Shown: positions 31,140 to 44,400, counted from the stretch's first letter. The stretch is DNA of 64,000 nt from Helianthus annuus (GCF_002127325.2 NC_035448.2:114787660-114851659); one strand, 5' to 3'. Numbers and translations: made by a program. Notes: generated by a model from the letters alone, not told the origin.

Positions 31140-34100
31140 TGTCACACCCTGGCTTTTGCGGAAGCGTGGTTTTAATGGTGTGTCTTCTTAATACCATAGC
31201 AACAATCATAACAATGCTATATGATACAAACACAAGATGTTCATCCATTCATTAAGTTTAAAAATACCACAAGATCATTGTTTGAAAATGTCGACACTTA
31301 AAATAAGTTACAAACCATACTTGACTATAGTGTGTTCATGAGACACAACAAAAGACTTTAAATAAACGAGGTTTAAAGACGTGTAACCCGTCCAGGTAAG
31401 GGTTACACCTCCTAAACCTACCACCTTGGATGACATCTTTATTCAACGCAGCCTGACACATGCATACTCCGCCAGATCCACTAATTCCCTAAAATACATG
31501 TAGTTTGAAAAATCAACAAAAAGTTGAGCGAGTTCATGTGTATATGAGTATGTATAAACCTTTGTAAACAATGTATGTATGTATGCCCCGGTATGATTGC
31601 AAACAAGGAAAAGATCACCAATGGTTTTTAAGGCCATTGATATGTGTGACGGTATGGGAAGACTCAAACCTAGCAAAGTTGTACCGGGCTCCCGGCTGGA
31701 AGACATAGTTCACCACTATGGGCCGCCCCGGCCTCATGGGTGTGGGCTCGCTACACCTAAATAGATCTATCACTCATGCCCCTCGGTCCTGATACGAGGA
31801 TTAATGGTCCCAAGTATCCACCTACCCTATCACAAGATCTATGGTTCTTTCCTAGGCTAATCATACCAATATTGTAAGTATCCCTTTATAACATGTATTT
31901 CACCCCCGAAGTAAATAAACAAAACAGTTTAAAGAAAAGGGGGACATGAACTCACAGTAGTGCGTCTTCAGTATGTGTAACCCAAGTCTCCTCCGCAAAC
32001 ACGACTACCTACAGTGTACTAACGTCTATTAGACGAACGGGTCGTGCCTTTTCTTAGTATGAAGGTTTTTGAGTTACGTTACTTGTGTTCCCAAAATTAT
32101 TCCAAGTTATAATTATTAGTTAAAATAATTATTTTAACTTTAAATTATAGTTAATGTTTGGAATAATTGTTAAACAATATTTCGCGTTCATACTTTTCAA
32201 CTATTTTAACTTCTGTATTCCTTCCCAAGGATGGGGTATTTATACATGTATATTTGTAGTTTCGAAAAATATATTTTAAGTCTCACTTAGGAAAATATAT
32301 TTAACTTATTTGTCCAAAAATAATGTATTTCCAAATATATGTATTTTACCCAAAAATAATATATTTTCACTTCTTTAGTCTCCAAAATAATATTTTACCC
32401 AAAATATGTGTGTAAGAGTATCTTCTGGAATAATTCATAAGTTACGTTTTCTTGTTCGGTTTCACAATCTTGTGTGTGTAACTTAAATATTTATTCCGTG
32501 ATGTTTTCGGTATTATTTTGGAGTTGTAATGTCAAGGTATTTTGTTAAGTTAAATTATTTCACCTTAAAATAATATAAATAGTTCACAAAATATACAAAT
32601 ATTCACACAAGTGTCTTAGTATAAAATATATATTCTAAATATATATTTACCCATTTTTATTTACAAAAACCAACCTCCGATACTTTGTATTTTTGTAACA
32701 AAACCTTTGGCGAAGTTTATTTTGAAAAACAAATTTGAAAACATACTCGTAACACTTGTTTAGAAAATATTTTCTAGGTGTTGGAATTTTAGAAAATTTC
32801 GCCAGAGTTTCCTTTGTAAATGGAGGTGTCCATGCTTATTAGCATATCATTTTCTTTTCGGAAATCATTCAACCAATCAACAACAAGTTACTAAACGACA
32901 TTACACTAGTCAAGTGCAAAAACAATGCACTTTACCTAACAACATAAACTTGGTTTTTCATAAAAACGCGTAGTAACTTAGTAGGGTGTTTAGTGGGTTT
33001 AGTTACCCTCCAAAGTGTGTTTACTTTTGTTAAAATCTCATTCTCGGGATTTTTAGATGTTCACAACTTGTGAACATATTTTACAAAAATATTTATTTAC
33101 TACATTTTCATGTTTCACTTGCATCCTTATACTCCTTTTAATTCCAAAAATAATTTATATGCAAGAAAAGTTATGATCCTTCAAAACCCGTCTTTTAACT
33201 TGGTTTGTTTAGGAAATCATCCTCAAGGCTTGGATTTACAAGATTACTAGTTTACTTGGTTTATTATTTTTCAAGAAAAATTATCCTACTTTCAAGTTCA
33301 TGTCTTCACTAGTGGATGATTATTTCATATACTCATAATCATCCCTAACTTGTTAAGCCATGTTTTTAATCATAACTTATCAAGCCTCATATGATGACTA
33401 ACCATCATATTACTAGTAACCATCAAGAAATCATCAATACATTCAAACAACATCATACTACCATTATTTCATCTAGGTTCTTCATCTTTAAGCTTATGTT
33501 ACAAGACTTATGTTTATGATCTTTTAGTGTTCTTGAGATTTCATCATAATATAACTACTAACCACCATAAACATGAAGTAAATGAGGATCAAAGAAGCTT
33601 ACTACTAGCTTTTAAGCTAGGGAAGAAACACTAGAGAAAATGAGTGGATAAAAGCACATGGGAGAGGTCCTTGATGATCCGTGAGTTCCACACTTCGTGA
33701 TTCAACTTGATGCACCTTGTGGTAAGCTTGGAATTGATGAACAAGAATTGAAAGTGGTGAGTGTATATAGGGGGTGTTTCGGCCGAGCTTCAATGGAGGA
33801 GAGGGAGAGAGAGTGAGCTTGGTGATTAGTGAAGATGCTATGTGTTTTATAATCCCCATGATCTATTGTCCAATGGGTAAGATGTCAACTAAAGTACACA
33901 CATAATCAACCAAATCCTAATAAGAGATTTAGTTGATTTTAAGAAGATTTGAATCAAATCTTGTGAGGGTGGGGTCCCTTGGGGACGGTCACACAAAGGG
34001 GGGGGGTAAGATGAAAATTAAATGGTAAAGTTAAGTAGTAGGGTGTTAAGTGTAAGTGTCTTGTGTTTAAGTGTGTACCATGTCTTATGTAGTGTGTTCA

Positions 34101-34694
34101 AGTGTTCGGGAACCAAGACTAGCTTAGAAAAATAAAAACACTGTTTTTAACAATATTTTTGTGTTCCGGGTAATGTCCGGTTGTTCGCTTTGATACCGTT
34201 CCGTTAAAGTGCTAAGTTGTATCGTAAAGTGTACTTTATGTAACTTTTAGTGACCCTTTTAATTCGCGACACTTAGAAAAGCATACAGGACCATTTTGCC
34301 ATATTTTCGCAAGTGTCTAGCATGTTTAAATGCTGAATTTTGTTAATAGATGCAGAATTTTGCATTTTAAGTGGGTTTTAGGCACTTTCCGGCACCTAAA
34401 CTATCACCTAGTGACGTAGTTTTATGCCTCAATATATTGTCTGTCTATGTGCTGGCATTGTCAGCATGTTTCTGAGTTATCCGCTCACTGTGCTAACTGT
34501 GCTTTGTGCATCAAGATTGTCACTAAAGGTTGTGTGTAATAAATGGAGTGACAGTATGAAATGTGATGCATATGTATGTATGTAATAGAAATCAGAAAGC
34601 AGTTTAATCATCAGTTGAAATCAAGCACAGACATTAAGCACAAATTTAATATTAATTAATTGTACGGATACCTGTAATTGTGAGGGTTGTCACA
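31140..34694 (-). mobile_element. Element C 5' LTR (3555 bp)
   Basis: It runs from TGTCACACCCTGG to GGTTGTCACA and matches the solo LTR and the element B LTR, with small indels. One is a roughly 70-bp deletion near 34426 that removes a TACTTCCCTACACTCC segment. It is followed by ACATA at 34695-34699, the same word as at the other two copies, and then D LTR sequence. Open frames in it are not genes. Confidence 0.88.
33763..33770 (-). promoter_or_regulatory. Candidate TATA box of element C LTR
   Basis: The minus strand reads CCCTATATACAC. The same sequence and context occur at 6136-6143 and 44040-44047. Confidence 0.55.
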
Positions 34695-34699
34695 ACATA

Positions 34700-35677
34700 T
34701 ACACTGAACGAGACATAAAATTACGCAACCACCCTTCTAACCCACTTCTAGATAGTTAATGTGCTTTATATAGTCCGTAAAGACACGGATGAGTGATTCA
34801 ACAAAACATGAAGAATGGTTAAAAAGATTCGCCTTCAATGTAGAAAACTAGTTATTAAATTCATTAATACATACCCAAATGAAAAGGAGCCAAAGGTTGG
34901 AAATAAAAAAGTAATACATAAAATATTTGTCTTCACCAAGTGATGTAAGAGTTTAGCCAAGCATGGCCTTTGTTTGACAAGAACTCTTACGATCGATCTT
35001 GGATCCTGAGACTACTACACACTCTAAATGATGGAAGATGGATGATGGTGATGGGTGTTGGTGTTGTAGTGGTGGCAAGTGTGAGAGAAGTGGTTTGCCA
35101 AGGGTTGGATTAGAATGAAACCAAGCAACCCTATTTATAGCTGAGGTCAGACAATCAACACGGCCCCGTGCCCTTCTGGCACGACCCCGTGGCCTTCAAT
35201 CTCTCTCCTCTTCATTAACTACAGTGTCAGACCTTGTACTAACACGGCCCCGTGGCAATTGTACTTGCTGTACTATCTCAGATTCTACGAATCTTAAAGT
35301 TGACCACGCCCCGCGTTGCCTTAGCACGGCCCAATGTTGGTCTTTCATTTTTGTCTTTTGCTGCTGTCTTTTCTTCTGCAGAGAATCTTGACTCGGCACG
35401 GTCCATGCCAGGTGGGCATGGCCCCATGCCAGAGCTTCTGTTCTTGTTATTTTGTTGGTTTGGATGTGGATGCGGGCTTGGCGAGTCGTGTCAATCCTCC
35501 TTCTTTGTGTTTATGTTGGTTTCTACTGTTAATTTGCTTCTTTTGTACGTTTAAGCTCTTTTGACCCTGTAAATTAAAAAGGAACAAAGAAACACGTTTT
35601 TTCCAACATTAGTACCGAAAAGGGTTGATTTTATGTTGTATTTGATATAATTTATATGTTGTATTTTACGCACATCA
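34700..35677 (-). mobile_element. Element D2: partial D-type LTR
   Basis: It matches D1 LTR from ACACTGAACGAGAC (about 8504 in D1) to the end ...ACGCACATCA at 35677. The D gag, PBS and first 720 bp of LTR that should lie between the C LTR and this point are absent. This indicates a deletion, perhaps through the TATA/ACATAT words at the join. The CACGGCCCCGTG array is at 35158-35425. Confidence 0.8.
35131..35140 (-). promoter_or_regulatory. TATA box of D2 LTR
   Basis: The minus strand reads CTATAAATAG, in the same context as the D1 and D3 copies, with the CACGG array just upstream. Confidence 0.65.
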
Positions 35678-36025
35678 ATATATATAGGAGAAGGATCCGT
35701 TAGAAACCACCCTTTATTACGAGAACCGCAATAACCAATGTGAACACACTCGAAAAAATCTAAAAATCACACAATTTTTTTTGATATTTTTAATAAAATC
35801 GCTACTTTTCATCAACAAAAAAAATTTGGCGACTAATACTAGCGATTTTTATTTAAAAAATATTTAAAAAAATTGTTTTTTATATATTTTTAGGTTTTTT
35901 GGGGGTTTAGCTTTATGGTTTAGTTTTTAGCATTTAGCTTGAGTGGGTGGGAGGGGGGTTAGGCTTTTTTTAGGTTTTTGGGGGCTATGACTTTATGGTT
36001 TAGTTTTTAGCATTTAGCTTAGGGG
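35678..36025. mobile_element. MITE-like element, left half
   Basis: It matches the left half of 47377-48080, including the terminal block, the GGCGACTAATAC segment and the GGTTTTTTGGGGGTTTAGC repeats. It is cut off at about 36025 where element B pol begins. It follows the D2 LTR exactly as in the D3 copy. Confidence 0.7.
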
Positions 36026-36904
36026 GTTCAACGGGTTCTTCTAATCCGTAACCTTAACGGGTTCTTCAGTAAAGTGGAGTGTGTCGTCAATGTGAACTTC
36101 GTCGGTAGGAATGACAACTGTCTCTTGAGTTGGACTCTTTTTCAGGTTTGATACATGGAATGTATCATGAACGCCATTCAGTTCAGCAGGTAAGTCCAAT
36201 TTGTATGCTACAAGCCCAATCCTTTGCAGGATTCTGAATGGGCCAATGTAACGCGGATTCAACTTCCCACGCTTCCCAAAGCGTGCCACACCCTTCAAGG
36301 GTGAAACTTTCAATAACACCATATCTCCTACCTCAAATTCCAGAGGTTTCCTTCTTAGGTCCGCATAACTCTTTTGTAGATCACGAGCCGCTTTGATGCG
36401 CTCTCGGATCTGTGCAATCTTGTCTGTCGTTTCCTGGACCAATTCTGGACCAACTAGTTGTCTATCACCCGCGTCAGCCCAACAAATCGGTGATCGACAT
36501 TTGCGTCCATAGAGAGCTTCGAACGGTGCGGCTTGAATACTTGCATGGTAACTGTTATTGTATGAAAATTCAACCAATGGTAGGTGAGTGTCCCAACTTC
36601 CACCTAAATCCATTATGCAAGCTCGCAACATGTCTTCTAATGTTTGAATCGTCCGTTCACTATGTCCGTCTGTTTGCGGGTGAAACGCAGTACTCGGATT
36701 TAACTGAGAACCAAAAGCTTCTTGAAACGATTGCCAAATCCTTGACACGAAGCGTCCATCTCTATCAGAGATAATTGAGAGAGGCACTCCATGACGTGCA
36801 ACAATCTCTCTCATGTATAGCTCAGCTAGCTTGCTGGTGTTGTCTTTCTCCTTGATTGCTAAGAAGTGTGCAGATTTCGTTAAACGGTCTACAATTTTAC
36901 CCAA
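36026..36904 (-). pseudogene. Element B integrase, core and C-terminal part
   Basis: The frame contains [16 protein letters not shown], the second catalytic Asp in [11 protein letters not shown] and the catalytic Glu in [11 protein letters not shown], so the D,D-35-E core is visible. [20 protein letters not shown] and [11 protein letters not shown] follow. It breaks off after EEPVKVTD, before the chromodomain-like tail, at the join with the MITE-like element. A frame change near 36895 separates it from the upstream part. Confidence 0.82.
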
Positions 36905-37803
36905 ATCGTATCATGGCCCTTGGGCGTCCTTGGTAATTTCGTTATGAAGTCCATTGAAATATGTTCCCATTTCCATTTGGGTATTTCAGGTTGCTGCAGA
37001 AGACCTGAAGGCTTCTGGTACTCGCCTTTCACTTTGGCGCAAGTTAAACATTTACCAACATATATCGCAACATCGCCTTTCATCCTTGGCCACCAATAAA
37101 AATCCTTAAGATCTTGGTACATCTTATCCGCTCCTGGATGAATCGAGTACCGTGACTTGTGAGCCTCATAAAAAATAACATTCCGCAAACCACCAAACAA
37201 AGGAACCCAAATTCGTTTCATGAAGCACAAGGTTCCTTCCCCGTTTGGTACCAACTGCTTCTCTATCCCACGGAGATACTCATCCTCAATATTCCTTTCT
37301 TTAAGAGCTTCACTCTGCGAGGCACGAATGCGCAATGAGAGGTCTGACTGGACAATCATTTCTAAAGCCCTAACCCTTATGGGCTTGATCCTTTCTATCC
37401 GACTTAGGGCATCGGCGACCACATTCGCCTTCCCTGGGTGATACTTGATCTCACAATCATAATCATTCAACAGCTCTACCCAGCGTCTTTGCCTCATGTT
37501 AAGCTCTTTTTGATCAAAAATGTGTTGCAGGCTTTTGTGATCAGTGAAGATGGTGCATCGCGTGCCATATAAGTAATGTTGCCAGATCTTCAATGCGAAT
37601 ACCACCGCGCCTAATTCCAAATCATGCGTGGTATAATTTTTCTCGTGGACCTTTAACTGGCGAGAAGCATATGCTATAACTTTTTGATGCTGCATTAGCA
37701 CACAGCCTAAACCCTGACGTGAGGCGTCACAATATACCACGAAGTCGTCCGTGCCTTCGGGCATCGATAGAATTGGTGTGTCGCAAAGTTTGTTCTTCAA
37801 CAA
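36905..37803 (-). pseudogene. Element B RNase H and integrase N-terminus
   Basis: It contains RNase [31 protein letters not shown] and ADALSR. The integrase HHCC zinc-binding region ([18 protein letters not shown], then CLTCAKVK) and the first catalytic Asp in MDFITKLP follow. Two stops at about 37807 and 37822 separate it from RT; both are Gln codons changed by C-to-T relative to element C. Confidence 0.82.
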
Positions 37804-37818
37804 CTAAAATGCTTCTTC

Positions 37819-39699
37819 TTAGTTGTCTCCCCAATCAAACTTCTTGTCTTTCTGTGTGAGAGTGGTCAGAGGCTGAGCGATTTTTGAGAAATCTTCAATG
37901 AACCTACGATAATAACCAGCCAAACCTAGAAACTGTCGAATCTCGGTTGGCGTCTTTGGAGTTTCCCAGTTCTTGATCGCCTTGATCTTTGTGGGATCCA
38001 CATGAATTCCATTCCCATTAACCACATGACCAAGAAACTGAACTTCGCGTAACCAGAACTCGCACTTCGAGAACTTCGCATACAACTTCTCCTTTTTAAG
38101 TAGCTCTAAAATAGCTCTTAAGTGTTGCTCATGTTCTTCTTTTGTCTTCGAGTAGATCAAAATGTCATCAATGAACACAATCACAAACTTATCGAGGTAG
38201 GGCTTGCAGACTCTATTCATTAAATCCATGAACACTGCTGGTACGTTCATCAAACCAAACGGCATAACCAGGAACTCGTAATGTCCATATCGAGTTCTAA
38301 AAGCAGTCTTGGGAATACTTTCCTCTTGAATTCTCAACTGGTGATAACCTGATCGAAGATCGATCTTTGAGTAAAAGCTTGAACCCTGCAACTGATCGAA
38401 CAGGTCATCGATCCTGGGCAAAGGATATCTGTTCTTGATGGTCAACTTGTTCAGCTCTCGGTAGTCGATACACATGCGAAAACTACCATCTTTCTTCTTA
38501 ACTAACAAAACTAGAGCTCCCCAAGGCGAGAAGCTTGGTCTGATAAATCCTTTATCCAACAGCTCCTGGAGTTGCATTGACAGCTCTTGCATTTCCGAAG
38601 GTGCAAGTCGATAAGGTACCTTAGCTACAGGCGCGACGCCTGGAACCAAGTCAATATGAAACTCGACTTGCCTTTGCGGCGGCAATCCTGGCAAGTCTTC
38701 TAGAAAGACTTCAGGATATTCCTTCACGACTGGAATATCTTCTATTTTCGGCTCAGCAACTTCTTTATCAACGATGTGTGCCAAGAAGGCGACACATCCC
38801 TTCTTCAAACACTTTCTAGCTTTCAAACAGCTAATGATCCTTAGAGATGTCTCGCGCTTCTCTCCGTGTACCACAATCGTTTCTCCATCCGCCATTGGGA
38901 TGCGAATGGTCTTCTCGTGACATACAATCTCAGCTTTGTTTCTTGACAACCAATCCATCCCTACTACCACATCGAAGCTTCCCAATTCGACTGGAAGTAG
39001 ATCCAGTGTAAACTCGTGTTCTCCCAGCTCTATTACGCAACCTCTAATAACTTCATTCGTTTCAACTAGCTTTCCATTAGCCAGTTCAGTTGAGTACGGA
39101 ATGTCTAACTTACTAGCAGTTAACCCAAGCATTTTCTTAAATACTAGCGATACGAAACTATAGTCGGCACCAGTATCAAATAGCACAGATGCAAAGCGTT
39201 GATTTATAGGGAACATACCAGTGACAACATTTGGATCTTGGCGCGCTTCCCTCGCACCGATGTTGAATACTCTTCCTTGAGCTTGATTGAGTTTTGGGCA
39301 TTCACGCTTGAAGTGCCCGACGTCTCCGCAGTTAAAACATCCTAGTCCTCGATCATTCCCATTTCCATTTCCACCTTGAGCATTGTTTTGGTTGTGATTT
39401 CCACTCCCAGCTTGGTTCGTAAAATTTCCCCGGTTTCCATTTCCGCCATTCCCTCCTTGTGGGCGGTTTCCAACTCCATTACCTCCACGGTTGTTGTTAC
39501 CAAAACCCCTTTGGCCGCCATGGCCAGTACCAACCCAACAAGTTTCTTTCGAGTGGCCCATTCTTCCACAAGATTCACATTTCCCAGATCTGCATCGTCC
39601 CTCATGATGCAATTGACAAGCGTTACACTTGGGCAAGGTGCCCATATACCCTTTTCCTTTGGCCTTGGTCGGTGCGCTTCTCTCACCCTTCTTGTTCAA
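37819..39699 (-). CDS. Element B Gag knuckles, protease and reverse transcriptase
   Basis: This 626-codon frame is the longest in the window. In order it has [26 protein letters not shown], a Gly/Asn-rich stretch and [14 protein letters not shown] (about 15-125). Protease [13 protein letters not shown] (about 172) and linker [12 protein letters not shown] follow. RT contains [36 protein letters not shown] and the catalytic [24 protein letters not shown] marks the start of the connection to RNase H. It would be part of a single Gag-Pol polyprotein, but stops cut it off on both sides. Confidence 0.85.
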   Translation of the reverse strand: MNKKGERSAPTKAKGKGYMGTLPKCNACQLHHEGRCRSGKCESCGRMGHSKETCWVGTGHGGQRGFGNNNRGGNGVGNRPQGGNGGNGNRGNFTNQAGSGNHNQNNAQGGNGNGNDRGLGCFNCGDVGHFKRECPKLNQAQGRVFNIGAREARQDPNVVTGMFPINQRFASVLFDTGADYSFVSLVFKKMLGLTASKLDIPYSTELANGKLVETNEVIRGCVIELGEHEFTLDLLPVELGSFDVVVGMDWLSRNKAEIVCHEKTIRIPMADGETIVVHGEKRETSLRIISCLKARKCLKKGCVAFLAHIVDKEVAEPKIEDIPVVKEYPEVFLEDLPGLPPQRQVEFHIDLVPGVAPVAKVPYRLAPSEMQELSMQLQELLDKGFIRPSFSPWGALVLLVKKKDGSFRMCIDYRELNKLTIKNRYPLPRIDDLFDQLQGSSFYSKIDLRSGYHQLRIQEESIPKTAFRTRYGHYEFLVMPFGLMNVPAVFMDLMNRVCKPYLDKFVIVFIDDILIYSKTKEEHEQHLRAILELLKKEKLYAKFSKCEFWLREVQFLGHVVNGNGIHVDPTKIKAIKNWETPKTPTEIRQFLGLAGYYRRFIEDFSKIAQPLTTLTQKDKKFDWGDN

Positions 39700-40328
39700 A
39701 CTGCTGGTACCTTGCTTAAAGTTGGAGAACTTTCTTTTGTTTTCTCCTGAGGATTCAACATGTGTTTCTTTCTTCTTGGTTCAGAAATTGAAAACTTGTT
39801 CAACCGGATAGCTTACTCAGTCAGTGACACGCTTAGGTCGATGGCTTCAGTAATTATTGTCGGTTTTGACGATGTAACCATGCTCATAATCTGAGGTGCC
39901 AACCCCCAGATGAAACGTTCCACGCGTTTGAATTCAGGCGTAACCATGTATGGTACCACATGGGACAGATCATGAAACCTCTGAACATACTCGGCGATTT
40001 TTGGGCCGTCCATCTCAAGGTTCCAAAATTCCGTTTCCAGCTTTTGTATTTCGGCCCGTGAACAGTATTTCTTCCTCATGAGCTCCTTCAGCTCAGTCCA
40101 TGTCAATGCATATGCCGCCGCCTCTCCTAGGGTCTATACTTGCAGATTCCACCATGATAAAGCACCATCAAGAAAGAGCCCTGAGATGTATGTAACTTGC
40201 TGTTCAGGAGCACACTTTCTCATCCTTATGATAGAATCCGTCTTTTTTGCCCATCGAACATACGCACTGCACCCCCGGTGCCATCAAAGTTAAGCGGTTT
40301 GCAGTCTAGAAATTGTTTGTAGGTGCAG
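39700..40328 (-). pseudogene. Element B Gag capsid region
   Basis: The minus frame 39813-40106 (TWTELKELMRKKYCSRAEIQ through ERFIWGLAPQIMSMVTSSKP to ITEAIDLSVSLTE) is the capsid C-terminal half. The upstream part, equivalent to element C exon 2, is frameshifted near 40265. The segment ends at 40328, equivalent to the proposed splice acceptor. Its donor and first exon are gone. Confidence 0.7.
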
Positions 40329-40388
40329 CCTGTCCAAGCAATGTTATTCATAGAAAACATTAGCAATTGCACATGAAATGTCCAAGTG
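40329..40388 (-). other. Remnant of the gag intron in element B
   Basis: These 60 bp equal the acceptor half of the element C intron (TGCTAATG branch-like word and GACAG end). At 40388 the sequence jumps to the acidic ORF, deleting the donor, exon 1, the spacer and about two thirds of the ORF, roughly 1.5 kb. Confidence 0.6.
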
Positions 40389-40856
40389 TAGAGAAGCGGA
40401 CGCTACAGACTCAAATGAGTCTGGACTAGATGGGTCGCATAAGGCCTCCTCAACAGGAGCCTCGACAGGGACAACGGGGTCAGCAACGAGAACATCAGCA
40501 GGTGGTACGACGTCGTTCATCAGGGCCCCACCATCCTGGTCACCCTCCGGGGGACCCTCAATGAACAAATCGATGTCGTCATCAGCTAACTCGACAAGCA
40601 GCAGATCCTCGACAGGAACTGCATCGAGGGGGAGTGGAGCACGGATCTGAATAAGGGGTAGATCCCCGTCGAAAGGACCATCAGCTAAAGGTACATCATC
40701 CCCAAAGTCTGGTAGAGCAAAAGGCTGGAAGTCATCCTCATCAGTGCTCGTAGAATCCGATGTATGAACCTCGCTCTCAGGTAGGATCTCGTCGTCCGAG
40801 ACTATCGCCATGGGATCCAGGGTGTCTGACACTCCGGTATCAGAAGATGATGGCAT
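40389..40856 (-). pseudogene. Element B acidic ORF, truncated
   Basis: It starts MPSSSDTGVSDTLDPMAIVS at 40856 and stays open through the acidic region to SFESVASASLH. It then runs into intron sequence because of the deletion. It is colinear with element C but has one 81-bp unit and no frameshift in GPPEGDQD, so the frame seen here supports the ORF being real in the progenitor. Confidence 0.65.
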
Positions 40857-40944
40857 GGTGTCTGTAACACAACCACACATGTGCACATATATCAACATGA
40901 AATCAAATAAGCATGTAAGTCACAACAATGTAAGCAAGTAATCA

Positions 40945-41236
40945 TCCTAGTCTTCCCCAGACTATCCCACCCAGTCTCTCAGACTAAATTCCCTAGTCTC
41001 TCAGACTAACTCCCTGGCCTCTAAGACCAAACCTTCCCAGTCTCAAAGACTGACTCCCTGGTCTCTAAGACCAACTCCCTGGTCTCTAAGACCAAAACCT
41101 CCCAGTCTCTAAGACTAAACCTCCCCAATCTCTAAGATTGAATCCCTCAGTCTCTAAGACTGAACCTCCCCAGCCTCTAAGGCTGAACCTCCCTCAGTCT
41201 CTAAGACTGAACTTCCCCAGCCTCTAAGACTGAATT
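40945..41236 (-). repeat. Hairpin minisatellite in element B leader
   Basis: It has about 13 units like those at 30620-30955, including the fully paired variant CAATCT-CTA-AGATTG, whose counterpart in C has only one changed arm. The last unit is CAGCCT-CTA-AGACTG, still paired through a G-U in the minus-strand RNA. Unit number differs from element C. Confidence 0.82.
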
Positions 41237-41405
41237 ATAGACATGAATTTTGAAATGTGTAATTGTGCCTTTTGTTTCTAAAAATGGTTTTACTCTGGAT
41301 CTGGGCGTTTTGTGTATGCAATGTAAAAATGTTGAAAACATTTTCGTGAGAGCCCTGATGATCATAGTCTAGACTCGAGAAGGAATCCTAGTTCGCTATG
41401 ATCGA

Positions 41406-41418
41406 GGCTCTGATACCA
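41406..41418 (-). other. Element B primer-binding site (tRNA-Met)
   Basis: On the minus strand it reads TGGTATCAGAGCC, three bases from the LTR at 41422. Confidence 0.85.
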
Positions 41419-41421
41419 AGC

Positions 41422-44400
41422 TGTCAAACCCTGGCTTTTGCAGAAGCGTGGGTTTAATGGTGTGACTTCTTAATACCATAGCGACAATCACAACAATGCT
41501 ATATGATAAAAACACAAGACGTTCATCCATTCATTAAGTTTAAAAATACCACAACATCATTGTTTGAAAATGTAGACACTTAAAATAAGTTACAAACCAT
41601 ACTTGACTACAGCGTGTTCATGAGACACAACAAAAGACTTTAAATAAACGAGGTTTAAAGACGTGTAACCCGTCCAGGTAAGGGTTACACCTCCTAAACC
41701 TACAACCCTGGATGACGTCTTTATTCAACGCAGCCTGACACATGCATACTCCGCCAGATCCACTAATTACCTGGAATACATGTAGTTTGAAAAATCAACA
41801 AAAAGTTGAGCGAGTTCATGTGTATATGAGTATGTATAAACCTTTGTAAACAATGTATGTATGTATGTCCCGGTATGATTGCAAACAAGGAAAAGATCAC
41901 CAATGGTTTGCAAGGCCACTGATATGTGTGATGGTATAGGAAGACTCAAACCTAGCAAAGTTGTACCGGGCTCCCGGCTAGAAGACATAGTTCACCACTA
42001 TGGGCCACCCCGGCCTCATGGGTGTGGGCTCGCTACACCTAAATAGATCTATCACTCATGCCCCTCGGTCCTGATACGAGGATTAATGGTCCCAAGTATC
42101 TGCCTATCCTATCACATGATCTATGGTTCTTTCCTAGGCTAATCATACCAATAGTATTGTAAGTATCCCTTTGTAACATGTATTTCACCCCCGAAGTAAA
42201 TAAACAAAACAGTTTAAAGAAAAGGGGGACATGAACTCACAGTAGTGCGTCTTCAGTATGTGTAACCCAAGTCTCCTCCGCAAACACGACTACCTACAGT
42301 GTACTAACGTCTATTAGACGAACAGGCCGTGCCTTTGCTTAGTATGAAGGTTTTTGAGTTACGTTACTTGTGTTCCCAAAATTATTCCAAGTTATAATTA
42401 TTAATAATTATTTTAACTTTAAATTATAGTTAATGTTTGGAATAATTGTTAAACAATATTTCGTGTTCATACTTTTTTAAGTATTTTAACTTCCGTATTC
42501 CTTCCCAAGGATGGGGTATTTATACATGTATATTTGTAGTTTCGAAAAATATATTTTAAGTCCCACTTAGGAAAATATATTTAACTTATTTGTCCAAAAA
42601 TAATGTATTTCCAAATATATGTATTTTTCCCAAAAATAATATATTTTCACTTCTTTAGTTTCCAAAATAATATTTTACCCAAAATATGTGTGTAAGAGTT
42701 TCTTCTGGAACAATTCATAAGTTACGTTTTCTTGTTCGGTTTCACAATCTTGTGTGTAACTTAAATATTTATTCCGTGATGTTTTCGGTATTATTTTGGA
42801 GTTGTAAATGTCAAGGTATTTTGTTAAGTTATATTATTTTACCCTAAAATAATATAACTAGTTCACAAAATATACAAATACTCACACAAGTGTCTTAGTA
42901 TAAAATATATATTCTAAATATATATTTACCCATTTTTATTTACATAAACCAACCTCCGATACTTTGTATTTTTGTAACAAAACCTATGGCGAAGTTTATT
43001 TTGAAAAACAAAGTTGAAAACATACTCGTAACACTTGTTTAGAAAATATTTTCTAAGTGTTAGAATTTTAGAAAATTTCGCCAGAGTTTCCTTTGTAAAT
43101 GGAGGTGTCCATGCTTATTAGCATATCATTTTCTTTTCGGAAATCATTCAACCAATCAACAACAAGTTACTAAACGACATTACACTAGTCAATTGCAAAA
43201 ACAATGCACTTTACCTAACAACATGAACTTGGTTTTTCATAAAAACGCGTAGTAACTTAGTGGGGTGTTTAGTGGGTTTAGTTACCCTCCAAAGTGTGTT
43301 TACTTTTGTTAAAATCTCATTCTCGGGATTTTTAGATGTTCACAACTTGTGAACATATTTTACAAAAATATTTATTTACCACATTTTCATGTTTCACTTG
43401 CATCCTTATACTCCTTTTAATTCCAAAAATAATGTATATGCAAGAAAAGTTATGATCCTTCAAAAACCGTCTTTTAACTTGGTTTGTTTAGGAAATCATC
43501 CTCAAGGCTTGGATTTACAAGATTACTAGTTTACTTGGTTTATTATTTTTCAAGAAAAATCATCCTACTTTCAAGTTCATGTCTTCACTAGTGGATGATT
43601 ATTTAATGTACACATAATCATCCCTAACTTGTTAAGCCATGTTTTTAATCATAACTTAACAAGCCTCATATGATGACTAACCATCATATTACTAGTAACC
43701 ATCAAGAAATCATCAACACATTCAAACAACATCATACTACCATTATTTCATCTAGGTTCTTCATCTTTAAGCTTATGTTACAAGACTTATGTTTATGATC
43801 TTTTAGTGTTCTTGAGATTTCATCATAATATAACTATTAACCACCATAAACATGAAGTAAATGAGGATCAAAGAAGCTTACTACTAGCTTTTAAGCTAGG
43901 GAAGAAACACTAGAGAAAATGAGTGGATAAAAGCACACGAGAGGGGTCCTTGATGATCCGTGAGTTCCACACTTCGTGATTCACCTCGATGCACCTTGTG
44001 GTAAGCTTGGAATTGATGAACAAGAGTTGAAAGTGGTGAGTGTATATAGGGGGTGTTTCGGCTGAGCTTCAATGGAGGAGAGGGAGGGTGAGTGAGCTTG
44101 GTGATTAGTGAAGATGATATGTGTTTTATAATCCCCATGATCTATTGTCCAATGGGTAAGATGTCAACTAAAGTACACACATAATCAACCAAATCCCAAT
44201 AAGAGATTTAGTTGATTTTAAGAAGATTTGAATCAAATCTTGTGAGGGTAGGGTCCCTTGGGGACGGTCACACAAAGGGGGGGGGGGGGGGTAAGATGAA
44301 AATTAAATGGTAAAGTTAAGTAGTAGGGTGTTAAGTGTAAGTGTCTTGTGTTTAAGTGTGTACCATGTCTTATGTAGTGTGTTCAAGTGTTCGGGAACCA

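Noticed and set aside
44277..44291. Long G run in the element B LTR
   Set aside because: The same site has shorter G runs in the other copies; simple slippage or sequencing uncertainty.
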